Positions 27,610-35,284 of a DNA stretch of 64,000 nucleotides are shown in pieces. Origin of the DNA: Caulobacteraceae bacterium. Lineage in GTDB: Bacteria > Pseudomonadota > Alphaproteobacteria > Caulobacterales > Caulobacteraceae. Within the stretch, counting starts at the first letter, position 1. Each line of letters starts with the position of its first letter. The notes under the pieces are model-generated. The model was not told the origin of the DNA. It ran no database searches and saw nothing but the letters and a program-made list of their open reading frames with translations. The position numbers were made by a program, and so were the translations under genes. The stretch is taken from positions 1 to 64,000 of the forward strand of contig JAIBAU010000016.1 in NCBI GenBank assembly GCA_019695035.1, written 5' to 3'.

Positions 27610-27949
27610 GAGTGACCTCCTCTTGCAGGATTGACCGAATGGCGCGGGCGGATCGCCGGGCCGTCTCGACCCGTTTGAGGCAGGACGCCTCGGCGGCCTT
27701 CGCCGCTATCTCCGAAACGGAGCGCTCGCGCCGGCGCACGCCAGCGATAGCGTCGTGCGCCGCCCGCCAGCGCGCCGTGGACGTCCGCCACGCGTCGCGC
27801 TCCTGGGCCAGTCTGGCCGACCTGTGCCGCTCGAGCGCCCCCTCCGCCGCCGCAGCGGCCAGGAGGACAGCCAGAACGACGGCGACAAGGGCGGTGATAG
27901 GGCCCGCCATTCGCGCGGTCAGCAGCCTCCAGATCAACGCTGGGCTCAT
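27533..27949 (-). CDS. Rz-like inner-membrane spanin
   Basis: The 138-residue protein has one N-terminal transmembrane helix (AGPITALVAVVLAVLLAAA) and a long charged coiled-coil region (ALERHRSARLAQERDAWRTS), as in i-spanins. Its ATG overlaps the endolysin stop by 4 bp (ATGA). The Rz1-like gene starts within its 3' part. The i-spanin role is inferred from topology and gene order, not from sequence identity. Confidence 0.72.
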   Translation of the reverse strand: MSPALIWRLLTARMAGPITALVAVVLAVLLAAAAAEGALERHRSARLAQERDAWRTSTARWRAAHDAIAGVRRRERSVSEIAAKAAEASCLKRVETARRSARAIRSILQEEVTHEANGCPVRRLVPAERLRDALAAGG

Positions 27950-28323
27950 GGGTAGGCCGCCCGATCCAGTTCGAAGTGCGGTCCGTCCCGAAAGCTCTTC
28001 CAATCACCGCCCCAGGTGAGCGGGACGCCAACCTCGGCGGCCGCGGCCTTCACGCAGTCCGCGAGGCGAGCATAGAGCGGCCAGTCCCATCGGATCTGGC
28101 CGCCGATCTTCACCGCGAGATCCACGGCGCGTCCGTCCAGATGCCGGGACAGCAGCGTTCGGGACGCCCCCGCCGCGACCAGGCGGTGTTGCCGCTCAAG
28201 CGTTCTCAATCCTTCCGTGACGGTAAAGTCGAGCGGACTGTCGGCGGCGGCCCGCCGGACTACCCGCACGAGGTCCGGATGGACTCCTCGCAAGGCCTTC
28301 TCAGCCCGTGCATCCAGTTTCAT
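27946..28323 (-). CDS. Endolysin: M15-type L-alanyl-D-glutamate peptidase
   Basis: The 125-residue protein has the zinc-peptidase ligands His61 and Asp68 (SRHLDGRAVDL) and His116 (GPHFELD), with TVTEGLRTLERQ ahead. Such peptidases cut peptidoglycan cross-bridge peptides at lysis. The short length and lack of a signal peptide fit a phage endolysin released through a holin. AGGGA lies 7 bases before the ATG. It is followed by the spanin pair. Confidence 0.86.
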   Translation of the reverse strand: MKLDARAEKALRGVHPDLVRVVRRAAADSPLDFTVTEGLRTLERQHRLVAAGASRTLLSRHLDGRAVDLAVKIGGQIRWDWPLYARLADCVKAAAAEVGVPLTWGGDWKSFRDGPHFELDRAAYP

Positions 28324-28483
28324 CGATGATCCCTGATTGGTCGCCGCTGGGGTCCGGGCGCTGGGCCGGGCCAATTGCGGCTCGAAAATGGCGATTGCCC
28401 GGAACCAGGCGGGTCGGGTGGACGTTGATCGGGGGCCGCCGGTCCCTTGAGGCGGCATGAGTGCGAGACTTCCCCCACTTCAT

Positions 28484-28517
28484 CGGCCCGCGGGTGTTCC
28501 GCGGGCCGGTGTTTTTT
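28484..28517 (+). terminator. Strong intrinsic terminator with no visible plus-strand gene before it
   Basis: The arms CGGCCCGCGG and CCGCGGGCCG form a perfect 10-bp stem with a five-base loop, followed by GGTGTTTTTT. It lies in the 236-base gap upstream of the endolysin. The T-run is on the plus strand, opposite to the lysis genes. No protein gene on the plus strand ends here, so an untranslated RNA might. Confidence 0.75.
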
Positions 28518-28559
28518 GGCCGCCTCCGCGCACTCCAAGGTCGACAGGTCCGAGGGGAA

Positions 28560-28979
28560 CTATCTCGCCGTACAACGGGTTGATTGGGCACGCCGACTTG
28601 AACCACCGGCGTCAAGGCCAGGCCCGCGTCGCCCTCTTCCCCTCCCCTCCGGCGCGGGCCTTTCTCCTTCCGGGGCCGCGGACGCACTCTCGGAGAGTTC
28701 GAACTCCATCGACCCGCCGCGGGCCCGAATGTGCGGCGTGGGGCGTCTCTGGTAGAACAGCGTGCCCAGGCCGATCAGACAGAGCGCTCCGATCAGCGCC
28801 GCTCCCAGAAAGTCGAGCCGCAGCGTTTCGGATTGCTCAGACCACGGATAAGCCCACACGAGCAGGGCGGTCACCCAGACTGCATAGACCGTCAGCACCG
28901 GGGTGTAGAGCAGGGCCGCCCAGTCCCTTACAACCTCCGCCAATCGGCGTTCCGGGCCCTCGCGGTCACCCGGGCTCAT
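28560..28979 (-). CDS. Candidate phage holin (two or three transmembrane helices)
   Basis: The 139-residue protein has hydrophobic segments LLYTPVLTVYAVWVTALLVW and FLGAALIGALCLIGLGTLFY, then a polar, Arg/Gly-rich C-terminal tail. Position between virion and endolysin genes and small size fit a holin. It overlaps the preceding gene by 4 bp. The tail from about residue 100 is low complexity and may be a degraded reading frame. The holin role is inferred from position only. Confidence 0.55.
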   Translation of the reverse strand: MSPGDREGPERRLAEVVRDWAALLYTPVLTVYAVWVTALLVWAYPWSEQSETLRLDFLGAALIGALCLIGLGTLFYQRRPTPHIRARGGSMEFELSESASAAPEGERPAPEGRGRGRRGPGLDAGGSSRRAQSTRCTAR

Positions 28980-29299
28980 GCCCGTCCCCGGCGCGGTCGG
29001 TGGGCAGCCGCGGGAATGGCGCCCGGCTCCACCACAGGCGGCGTGTCGGCGCGCATCCAGCGGATGGCGGCATTGAGGTCCCTGAACTGCTCCAGCAACG
29101 CGTCGAGCCGCGTCTCGACGCGCGCGACCTGCACCTGAAGCCTGGCCAGCGCGTCGCTGTCGCTTTCCAGTCCGCCCACGCGTTCCGCCAAGGTTTCAAC
29201 GGTCGCCCTCAGGGCGCCCCAGGCGACGAGGGAGCCGGCAAGATTGACGAGCAGGCTCAGGCCCATCCCGGCCAGGGTGGTCCAGTCCGGCGCGCTCAT
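28976..29299 (-). CDS. Small phage membrane protein with coiled coil
   Basis: The 107-residue protein has a transmembrane helix (LAGMGLSLLVNLAGSLVAWG) followed by a heptad-type region (ARLQVQVARVETRLDALLEQ). This resembles DUF2730-like phage proteins beside lysis genes. ATG 29299 has AGGGG upstream and overlaps the preceding stop by 4 bp. It is a second candidate for lysis control. Confidence 0.6.
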   Translation of the reverse strand: MSAPDWTTLAGMGLSLLVNLAGSLVAWGALRATVETLAERVGGLESDSDALARLQVQVARVETRLDALLEQFRDLNAAIRWMRADTPPVVEPGAIPAAAHRPRRGRA

Positions 29300-29547
29300 C
29301 GGTACCCCTGGGAGGACCAGGGCCAAGCCGTCGTTGGTCGCCAGTCATCGGACGGGCGCGGCCACGGACTGAGCGGCCACGCCTCCATGGGCGGACGGGC
29401 CGGCCATCCGTAGGGCCACGCGGACGGCGCCCAGGCGGGTCGCGGCCCGCTCCAGTCCGGCTGATCGTTCCGATAGTCGGCGAAGCCGGGCCCGAACGGG
29501 GCCCGCGGCGGAGCCGGCCGGGGTGCGAAGAGGGGTTGCATGGTCAT
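29296..29547 (-). CDS. Pro/Trp-rich small phage protein
   Basis: The 83-residue protein is mostly Pro, Trp, Ala and Arg (MTMQPLFAPRPAPPRAPFGP) with no domain I recognise. It is supported by 4-bp overlaps at both ends with flanking phage genes. Such repeats of W-P are typical of disordered phage connectors. The coding call rests on context more than content. Confidence 0.5.
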   Translation of the reverse strand: MTMQPLFAPRPAPPRAPFGPGFADYRNDQPDWSGPRPAWAPSAWPYGWPARPPMEAWPLSPWPRPSDDWRPTTAWPWSSQGYR

Positions 29548-30812
29548 TTCCTGCTGCTGTCGTAGAGGCCGGCCGCGACCTGGGCCCAGCCCATTGGATC
29601 GTAGCCGGTGGTGAGGTTCACCCCGGTCGAATTCATCGGCCACGGCGTCGCCCCCAGGACCCCCTGCATCAGACCGGCCTGTTGGAACGGGTGCTGCTGT
29701 TGGCGGAGGAATTCCTGGTAGGCCGCGTCCAGCCCCTGCTGTGCGTAGGCCTGGTTCTGGGTTCCGAACTGGTTCAGCAGGTTGGCGTCGGCCATGCCCA
29801 TCTGTTGCTGCTGAAGGCCGAGGGCCCCCATCAGCGTGGCCGCGGAGAGGCCGAGTTGCGCGCCCTGAAGCCCCGCCGACTGGTTCGCGATCTGGGCCTG
29901 CATCTGACGCAGGAAGTCCTGCGCCGCCTGCGACTGAGCGTTCTGGTATGCTGTCGATCGGATCGACTCGATGCCTTCGCGCGCTTGGCGCGCGTAGACG
30001 TCGTTGGTGAGAGCGTCAGCCACGCCATGGCGCGAACCGCCCCAGGCGCCCTGACGAGTGAACTCTCCCGCCTGCTCGTTGACCGCCCGCGCGCGACTCC
30101 TTTCGATGTCGTCGAGAAAGCCCCCGATCACCGCGTCGGTGTAGGGGTTCATGTAGCCCGACAGGTCCATGCCGTTCAGCGAGCCGCCGTCGGCCGCCAT
30201 GGGCGCATAGCCCGCCGCCGCACGCGCCGCGTCAATGGCCGCCGAGGTCACGCCGGATCCGGCGCCGATACTGGCCCCGGCCAGGGCCTGGGCGGCCTGC
30301 TGCAGCGCATCGGGACCGGCACTGAGTGAGCCCCCGTAGGGCGTCACGGGCTGGTGCGCGAGACCGAGGATGCCCTGTGAAAGAGTCTCGTACTGCTGTT
30401 GCGCCCACGGACTGAGGGTCTGGGTGTTTCGTGTCTTGGTCTTCGATTTCGAACTCATGGTCAGGTCCTTGGCGAGGGCCAGGTAGGCCGGCCGGTAATC
30501 GGGCAGCGCGCGGGCCCACCCGGGCCGCCCGTGAATTGTGATGCGATGGCAGCCCAGGGCGCGCGCGAATGCGCTCGCCGACGCCTCCATGGTCTTCAGT
30601 TCCCCGAGGTCGCCGCCCGCTAGCCAGACGTGGTAATCGCGCCGCCGCGGATGCTCGACCAGTTCGCCGACTGCAGCCGAACGCAGGCCCGGCCAGAAGT
30701 GGAATTCCCCGCGGGCGACGCCCGCCCAAACGTCCTCGAGCGCGTGGGTCCCATCCAGAGCGGGCGCGAGCCAGGGCGCACACCGGCGCCATTCGGCTGC
30801 AAGGTCCGGCAT
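29544..30812 (-). CDS. GNAT-like phage protein fused to a Gln/Ala-rich virion protein
   Basis: The 422-residue frame has two parts. Residues 1-117 match a GNAT-fold phage protein (RGEFHFWPGLRSAAVGELVE, HVWLAGGDLGELKTME, GCHRITIHGRPGWARALPDY). Residues 119-422 start afresh as MSSKSKTKTRNTQTLSPWAQ and become Gln/Ala-rich helical, like internal virion or ejection proteins. An internal ATG at 30458 with AAGGA 7 bases upstream could start a separate 304-residue protein. No stop separates the parts. Confidence 0.68.
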   Translation of the reverse strand: MPDLAAEWRRCAPWLAPALDGTHALEDVWAGVARGEFHFWPGLRSAAVGELVEHPRRRDYHVWLAGGDLGELKTMEASASAFARALGCHRITIHGRPGWARALPDYRPAYLALAKDLTMSSKSKTKTRNTQTLSPWAQQQYETLSQGILGLAHQPVTPYGGSLSAGPDALQQAAQALAGASIGAGSGVTSAAIDAARAAAGYAPMAADGGSLNGMDLSGYMNPYTDAVIGGFLDDIERSRARAVNEQAGEFTRQGAWGGSRHGVADALTNDVYARQAREGIESIRSTAYQNAQSQAAQDFLRQMQAQIANQSAGLQGAQLGLSAATLMGALGLQQQQMGMADANLLNQFGTQNQAYAQQGLDAAYQEFLRQQQHPFQQAGLMQGVLGATPWPMNSTGVNLTTGYDPMGWAQVAAGLYDSSRK

Positions 30813-30850
30813 GCTGCCCTCCGCCGATTTCGAGTGGACCGCTTGGACCG

Positions 30851-31069
30851 TCAGGCGGACTCTGTCGTCAGGGCGCCGTCGTCGGCGATGGTCAGCCGCC
30901 AGCGCGATCCGTTGGCGCTAACGAGGATCAGCCCGGCGGAGGCGGCCCCCAGATCCAGGTCCCGACCACGCTTCAGGCTGTCCCGGTCTGCGGCCTCCAG
31001 GAGTCCGCGCAGGGCCTGTTCATTGCCCGGGTCATAGGCCTGGGGAGCGCGCGGCAGGGTCAAGGGCAC
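30851..31069 (-). CDS. Small conserved phage protein
   Basis: The 72-residue protein starts MPLTLPRAPQAYDPGNEQAL and ends LILVSANGSRWRLTIADDGA, a pattern I recognise from short genes in phage virion clusters. GTG is the start, with GGAGA 6 bases upstream. Function unknown. Confidence 0.65.
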   Translation of the reverse strand: MPLTLPRAPQAYDPGNEQALRGLLEAADRDSLKRGRDLDLGAASAGLILVSANGSRWRLTIADDGALTTESA

Positions 31070-31138
31070 GACAGGTCTCCGGAACCGGACGTCGTCCTGG
31101 GGATTGCACCAGCAACCTCAATCGGAAGGACGGACATC

Positions 31139-31396
31139 ATGAGTGGCGTAGGCATCATTGGCGCGATCATCATCGGCATCCTGGCCGGCTGGATCGCCGA
31201 GAAGGTCATGCATCGGAACCATGGTCTCATCACGAACCTGATCGTCGGCCTGGTCGGCGCCCTGCTCGGGTCTTTCGTGGCCGGGCTGATTGGCATCGAT
31301 TTCGGGGGCTGGGTCGGCAGCCTCGTCATCTCGGCCCTGGGTGCGATCCTGCTGCTGTTCCTGCTCGGCCTTGTGAAGCGACCGACGGTGCGCTGA
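31139..31396 (+). CDS. GlsB/YeaQ/YmgE-family membrane protein
   Basis: The 85-residue protein has three short hydrophobic helices with Gly-rich motifs (MSGVGIIGAIIIGILAGWIA, LIVGLVGALLGSFVAGLIG). This is the transglycosylase-associated / GlsB family, linked to stress and envelope. It runs against the phage operon, with GGAAGGA at the right distance and its own terminator. It is probably a host insertion or a cargo gene. Confidence 0.85.
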   Translation: MSGVGIIGAIIIGILAGWIAEKVMHRNHGLITNLIVGLVGALLGSFVAGLIGIDFGGWVGSLVISALGAILLLFLLGLVKRPTVR

Positions 31397-31420
31397 TCGC
31401 GGCGAATTCACCGACTGCGA

Positions 31421-31445
31421 CGGCCGCCCCTCGGGGCGGCCGTTT
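31421..31445 (+). terminator. Intrinsic terminator after the GlsB-like gene
   Basis: CGGCCGCCCC and GGGGCGGCCG form a stem with a two-to-three base loop, followed by TTTCCTT. It lies 25 bases after the stop codon of the GlsB-like gene. Confidence 0.7.
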
Positions 31446-31568
31446 CCTTATGGTCCGGAAAGTCGGAGACACCGCACGCCAACGTGATTGAGACCCCTTC
31501 GCGCGGGGTATCGGAAAGCGGGATTTCTCCCTAACACGACACACGGCGATCGCCGTGGAGGCAACGCG

Positions 31569-31769
31569 ATGGCCAGTTACACCCTCCACGTCGTCTACAG
31601 GGGGCGGGCCGCGCCGGCCGAGACCATCGAAGAGAACGCGCCGCAAGCGGTCCTCGAAACCATACCCCGGCTCCTGCAGGCGCACCCCGATTGCCATCGC
31701 ATCATCGTCTACAGCGGGCCGACCCACATCTTCTCCGTCGACTGCAACGGCGCCACGGTTCGCGACTAA
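31569..31769 (+). CDS. Small hypothetical protein
   Basis: The 66-residue protein (MASYTLHVVYRGRAAPAETI...) has GGAGG 8 bases upstream. It is probably an alpha/beta fold with no membrane segment. It ends 9 bases from the convergent phage gp10-like gene. Family not recognised. Orientation suggests cargo like its GlsB-like neighbour. Confidence 0.6.
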   Translation: MASYTLHVVYRGRAAPAETIEENAPQAVLETIPRLLQAHPDCHRIIVYSGPTHIFSVDCNGATVRD

Positions 31770-31778
31770 GGTGACGGT

Positions 31779-33278
31779 TCACCGCCGCCCGGCCGTCTGA
31801 ACGTCGAGCCGCAACACGCCGACCCGGCTGTCCGCAGCTGCCGTAAAGGCCACCTCGGTCTCCACCTGCCGGGCGCTGAAACGCGCATCGGCCGGGGTTC
31901 GGGTCAGCGGATAGGGCCCCTGTTCGGCTTCCGCTCCGTTGGGAAAAGCGCGCGTGAAGAAGCGCACCTGCGCCTCCCCGCGCGTGCGCTCGTCCCCGAT
32001 CACGCCGGACACCGCCATCACCCGATCGCCCGCGCCGATCTCCAGCGGAGCCGAGCGGGCGAAGGGCTGCGCCCCGCTCCAGTCCCAGCCCACCTCGTGC
32101 TCCCAGAGCCGCCCGTCGGGCGCCATCAGCAGCGGGTTCTGGAACACCCCGGCGCTGGCGCCGCAGGTGCGCGCCAGCTGGCCCATCGACCACGTGCCGG
32201 TCCGATAGCACCAGGCCGCATAGCGGTCGTTCTCCAGCGATGCCGCCGACGGATAGTGCCACCAGACCTCGCCGTGGTCGGCGTTGTGCCAGGCGGTCAC
32301 CTTGCTGGCCTGCTGTTCGTTCAGGTCCTGGAACACGTGGTCCGCAATCTCGCAGGGCAGGTCTGCGACCGCCCCGCCGTCGTAGGCGAAGAAGGCGCCC
32401 CGCCCCATCCACACGCAGCGCCCGTCCAACGACACCGCCGCCCCCTTGGCCAGCACGCCGCAGTCGGCGCCCGCGCGCTGGAAGCCGTAGACGGCCACTC
32501 CGCCGAGGTAGGTCGCCGCCCAGACGTCGACGTCCGAGAACACCAGCGTCGCACCGCGAACCCGCCGCCCGCACATCAGCCGACCGGGAGTCTGCAGGTC
32601 CAGGTCGCCGGCCTGGTTGGTCGCCGCCGGCGTCCAGTCGGCGCTGTCGGCCTGGTCGCACCAGGACACGCGCCGGTCGCCAAGGGCGAATATGAAGTTC
32701 TCGGCCGTGACCACGACTCCGCGCAGCCCCGTGGGCGCTGCGGCGATCGGTTGCGCCGCCACCGCTGAGTCCAGAGTCCATTCGTAGAGCTTCCCGTCGC
32801 CCTCGCAGCAGGCCACCAGGTGTTGGCCCCAGGTATCCAGCGTCCAGACGGCGGCCGGCAGGATGTTGTCGTCGTCCAGGCGGGGCTGGCCGTACCCGGG
32901 CGGCGCATTGTAGGCCCCGCCGCCGTAGCCTCCGCCGAGTTCGGCGTCCGGCTTGGATCCGGCGTAGCCGGCCGGGGTGATGTCGAAGCGGCTCCCCGCC
33001 GCATTGAACACGAAGAGACCCTCGCCGCCCGCCGGCGCATTATTGGTTCCGACCGCGGCCCAACGGCTGCCGGCGTTGTCGCGCCAGGTCACCATCGCCC
33101 GCGCCTTGCCGGGCACGGCCGGGGTCGCAGCGTTCTTCAGCCGCCACCCGCCCACGGGCTGCAGGTCCGGCCCGTTCGGCCAGCGCACCAGGTTGGCGGC
33201 GCACCAGCGCCCCTTGGCCTGCCGCGCTGTCCCGTTGGCGTAGACGCCGGGCGGGATCTCCAGGTCGACGTAGGGCAT
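31779..33278 (-). CDS. Phage virion protein, P22 gp10-like (DNA stabilisation / tail hub)
   Basis: The 499-residue protein is rich in beta-strand and Trp/Gly motifs. WRDNAGSRWAAVGTN, YEWTLDSAVAA, WCDQADSADWTPAATNQAGD and SLDGRCVWMGRGAFFAYDGG fit beta-propeller-like stabilisation proteins of short-tailed phages (P22 gp10 group). It would help close the portal after packaging. The start overlaps the preceding stop by one base (TGATG). Assignment rests on pattern and position. Confidence 0.68.
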   Translation of the reverse strand: MPYVDLEIPPGVYANGTARQAKGRWCAANLVRWPNGPDLQPVGGWRLKNAATPAVPGKARAMVTWRDNAGSRWAAVGTNNAPAGGEGLFVFNAAGSRFDITPAGYAGSKPDAELGGGYGGGAYNAPPGYGQPRLDDDNILPAAVWTLDTWGQHLVACCEGDGKLYEWTLDSAVAAQPIAAAPTGLRGVVVTAENFIFALGDRRVSWCDQADSADWTPAATNQAGDLDLQTPGRLMCGRRVRGATLVFSDVDVWAATYLGGVAVYGFQRAGADCGVLAKGAAVSLDGRCVWMGRGAFFAYDGGAVADLPCEIADHVFQDLNEQQASKVTAWHNADHGEVWWHYPSAASLENDRYAAWCYRTGTWSMGQLARTCGASAGVFQNPLLMAPDGRLWEHEVGWDWSGAQPFARSAPLEIGAGDRVMAVSGVIGDERTRGEAQVRFFTRAFPNGAEAEQGPYPLTRTPADARFSARQVETEVAFTAAADSRVGVLRLDVQTAGRR

Positions 33279-34414
33279 CAGGCCGCCACCATGATGGTGA
33301 AGCTGTCCGGGTCGGCGTAGCTGCCCGCGCCGTTCTTGAATTCGACGTTGACGGTGGCCCCGCTGAAGGACGTCACCGTGGCGATCAGGCTCGACCCTGC
33401 CGACACCGCCGTCACCGTGGCCGCCGCCAGGGTCGGGGCGTTGGCCAGGGTGACGACGTAGCGTCCGGTGTTGGGGTGCGAGGCTCCGCTCACCCCCGTC
33501 GAGGCGCCGTTGACCGAGCCGGCTCCGGTCACCACGCCCACGGCGCTCAGCTGCGGCGGCGCGACGCCCAGGGTGGCCCGCATCGCCGCCGCATCCGTGT
33601 CGTCCAGCAGGCCGCGCGCGAAGGCCGTGAGTGTCGTCATCGCCCAGGTCCCCGCCCCGGTCGCGTACGGCGTCCGGTCGGCGGCGCTGGCCAGAGCCGC
33701 GATGGCCGCCAGGTCGACGTCGTGAGCCTGCACGTCGGTTCCGATGCGCAGGCCCAGGGTGGCGCGCTGGGCCGCCGCGTCGACGTCGTCCAGCAACGCC
33801 CGGCCCGCGCTGGTCAAGGGAAAGGTCGCCGCCGTCGTGGCGGTGTCGAAATACAGCCCCCGGTCCGCCGCCTGGCTCAGCCCGCCCAGATCCTGCAGCA
33901 CCGGGTTCAGCGCCGCCAGCGGACCGACCGTCGCGCCGTTGATCTGCACGTAGAGCCCCTGGTCGGTCGTCCACAGATCGCCGTTTCCGAGGTTTGTAGT
34001 CGGCGCGGAGCCGTGCGGCAGGCGCAGGCTGGCGAAGCCGCCGGCGCCGGCCGCCGGCTGCACGGCAGTGATCCGGCCGGTGAAGCTGGCTCCCTCCAGG
34101 AACGCGACGCCCTTCACCGCGCCGTTGAGGCGGAAGTTCAGGCCGGCGGCGGTCGACCACAGGTCGCCGTCGGCAAGGCCCGTGGGCTGCACCCCGTGCG
34201 GCAGGCGAAAGCTGGCCTGTCCGGCCGCGGCCGGGGTGACCCCGACCAGCACACCGGTCAACGGCATGACCCCGCCCCCGGCCTTGGTCTGCTTGCCGCC
34301 CAGCGGCACGAAGAGACCGTCCATCGCGGTCAGCACCGCGTTCAGCTTGGCGCCCCAGCTCGAGGCGTCCGCGCCCAGCTGCGGCAGGTCGAAGTTGTGG
34401 TTGCTGGTCCCCAT
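33278..34414 (-). CDS. Phage tail-fibre-type protein with internal repeats
   Basis: The 378-residue protein begins with MGTSNHNFDLPQLGADASSW, a typical fibre attachment sequence. It has two copies of a LRLPHG / NGDLWTTDQGL module (residues about 50-155) and two of LLDDxDAAAxRATLG (about 205-280). The C-terminus is beta-rich. Such repeats form fibre shafts. It probably contributes to receptor contact. Confidence 0.7.
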   Translation of the reverse strand: MGTSNHNFDLPQLGADASSWGAKLNAVLTAMDGLFVPLGGKQTKAGGGVMPLTGVLVGVTPAAAGQASFRLPHGVQPTGLADGDLWSTAAGLNFRLNGAVKGVAFLEGASFTGRITAVQPAAGAGGFASLRLPHGSAPTTNLGNGDLWTTDQGLYVQINGATVGPLAALNPVLQDLGGLSQAADRGLYFDTATTAATFPLTSAGRALLDDVDAAAQRATLGLRIGTDVQAHDVDLAAIAALASAADRTPYATGAGTWAMTTLTAFARGLLDDTDAAAMRATLGVAPPQLSAVGVVTGAGSVNGASTGVSGASHPNTGRYVVTLANAPTLAAATVTAVSAGSSLIATVTSFSGATVNVEFKNGAGSYADPDSFTIMVAA

Positions 34415-34442
34415 CTGGGCCCCCCTCTCGGAATTACGGTCC

Positions 34443-34844
34443 TCAGCTGGCGGCCGGCCCGATCAGCCCGTGGCTGCGCAGGGCGGCCAGCACGGTGTTC
34501 AGCGTCGCCACCGCCGTCGCGGTGGTGGCGTTCGGGATCGAAGCCTGCTGGGCCCCCACCACCTTCACCCCGTCCACCTTCAGTTGCCCGCTCGCGCCGG
34601 ACAGCAGCATGGTCGCGTCGTCGAAGGCCACGTGGGACAGCGCGGCCTCGATCGCCGCCTCGGTCAGGGCGCCCGACGTCGCGGACACCGTGACGTCGAT
34701 CCGGTCCTGGGCCGGATTGTCGCTGACCGCGAGGGCGATGTTGGCGCCTTCGATCAAGTTCAGGGTGCGCCGAACGCCCGCCGTCGCCCCGCCCCTGGCG
34801 ACGCACAGCACCTCGCCCGCGATCAGGTGTCGCCTGCTCGTCAT
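34443..34844 (-). CDS. Phage tail-fibre-associated protein
   Basis: The 133-residue protein has beta-type motifs (LNLIEGANIALAVSDNPAQD, RIDVTVSATSGALTEAAIEA) common in short tail-fibre proteins, and a repeat-like end (NATTATAVATLNTVLAALRS). It precedes the fibre gene on the same strand. Precise role not readable. Confidence 0.62.
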   Translation of the reverse strand: MTSRRHLIAGEVLCVARGGATAGVRRTLNLIEGANIALAVSDNPAQDRIDVTVSATSGALTEAAIEAALSHVAFDDATMLLSGASGQLKVDGVKVVGAQQASIPNATTATAVATLNTVLAALRSHGLIGPAAS

Positions 34845-34990
34845 CGATCCCTCCGGCCGCCGGGCGGCGAACGTCCGCGCCCTGGCCCGAGGCCGGCGGA
34901 TCGCACCCGCGAAGATTGCGCTATGCTCGTCCCGACGAGCCTGATTCTGCGGAGGCTGGCCTTTGCCGCCTCAACGGGGGAAACTGGTCC

Positions 34991-35236
34991 ATGAGTACGG
35001 ATGCACGTCTTCGCTTCACCGCCGCCGAACTGTCGGCGGAACTCCCGTTTGAGGAACCTTCGATGGCCAACAGCGACCAGCGCCTGCTTGCTCTAGCAAG
35101 GACCCCGGATCCAATGGAGGAACTTCGGGTTAAGGTAGACCGTGCAGAGCTCAACGAAAGGCTTGCCCAAGCAAATGTTCGCATCGCAGTTGCGCGAGCC
35201 GAACTTGCCGACCTGCGTTCGCGGGCAAGAAGCTAA
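34991..35236 (+). CDS. Small helical hypothetical protein (cargo)
   Basis: The 81-residue protein (MSTDARLRFTAAELSAEL...) is helical and charged. Its DNA is visibly less GC-rich than the neighbouring phage genes, like the epimerase-like gene just after it. GGGGGAAA lies 8 bases upstream. It is probably part of the same acquired segment. Confidence 0.5.
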   Translation: MSTDARLRFTAAELSAELPFEEPSMANSDQRLLALARTPDPMEELRVKVDRAELNERLAQANVRIAVARAELADLRSRARS

Positions 35237-35284
35237 TCGCGTGGCACCCTACTCTAGGTTGGCGTACTTGGTCCTGCTGGACCC

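Noticed and set aside
28587-28625. Possible third copy of the 44-bp phage element (CTTGAACCACCGGCGTCAAG)
   Set aside because: It has only the CTTGA...TCAAG outline and lacks the central conserved block. It is also inside a coding frame.
33280-34160. Upstream extension of the gp10-like frame to 34160
   Set aside because: It overlaps the fibre gene in another frame and is Arg/Gly-rich shadow sequence. The ATG at 33278 with a one-base overlap is standard phage coupling.
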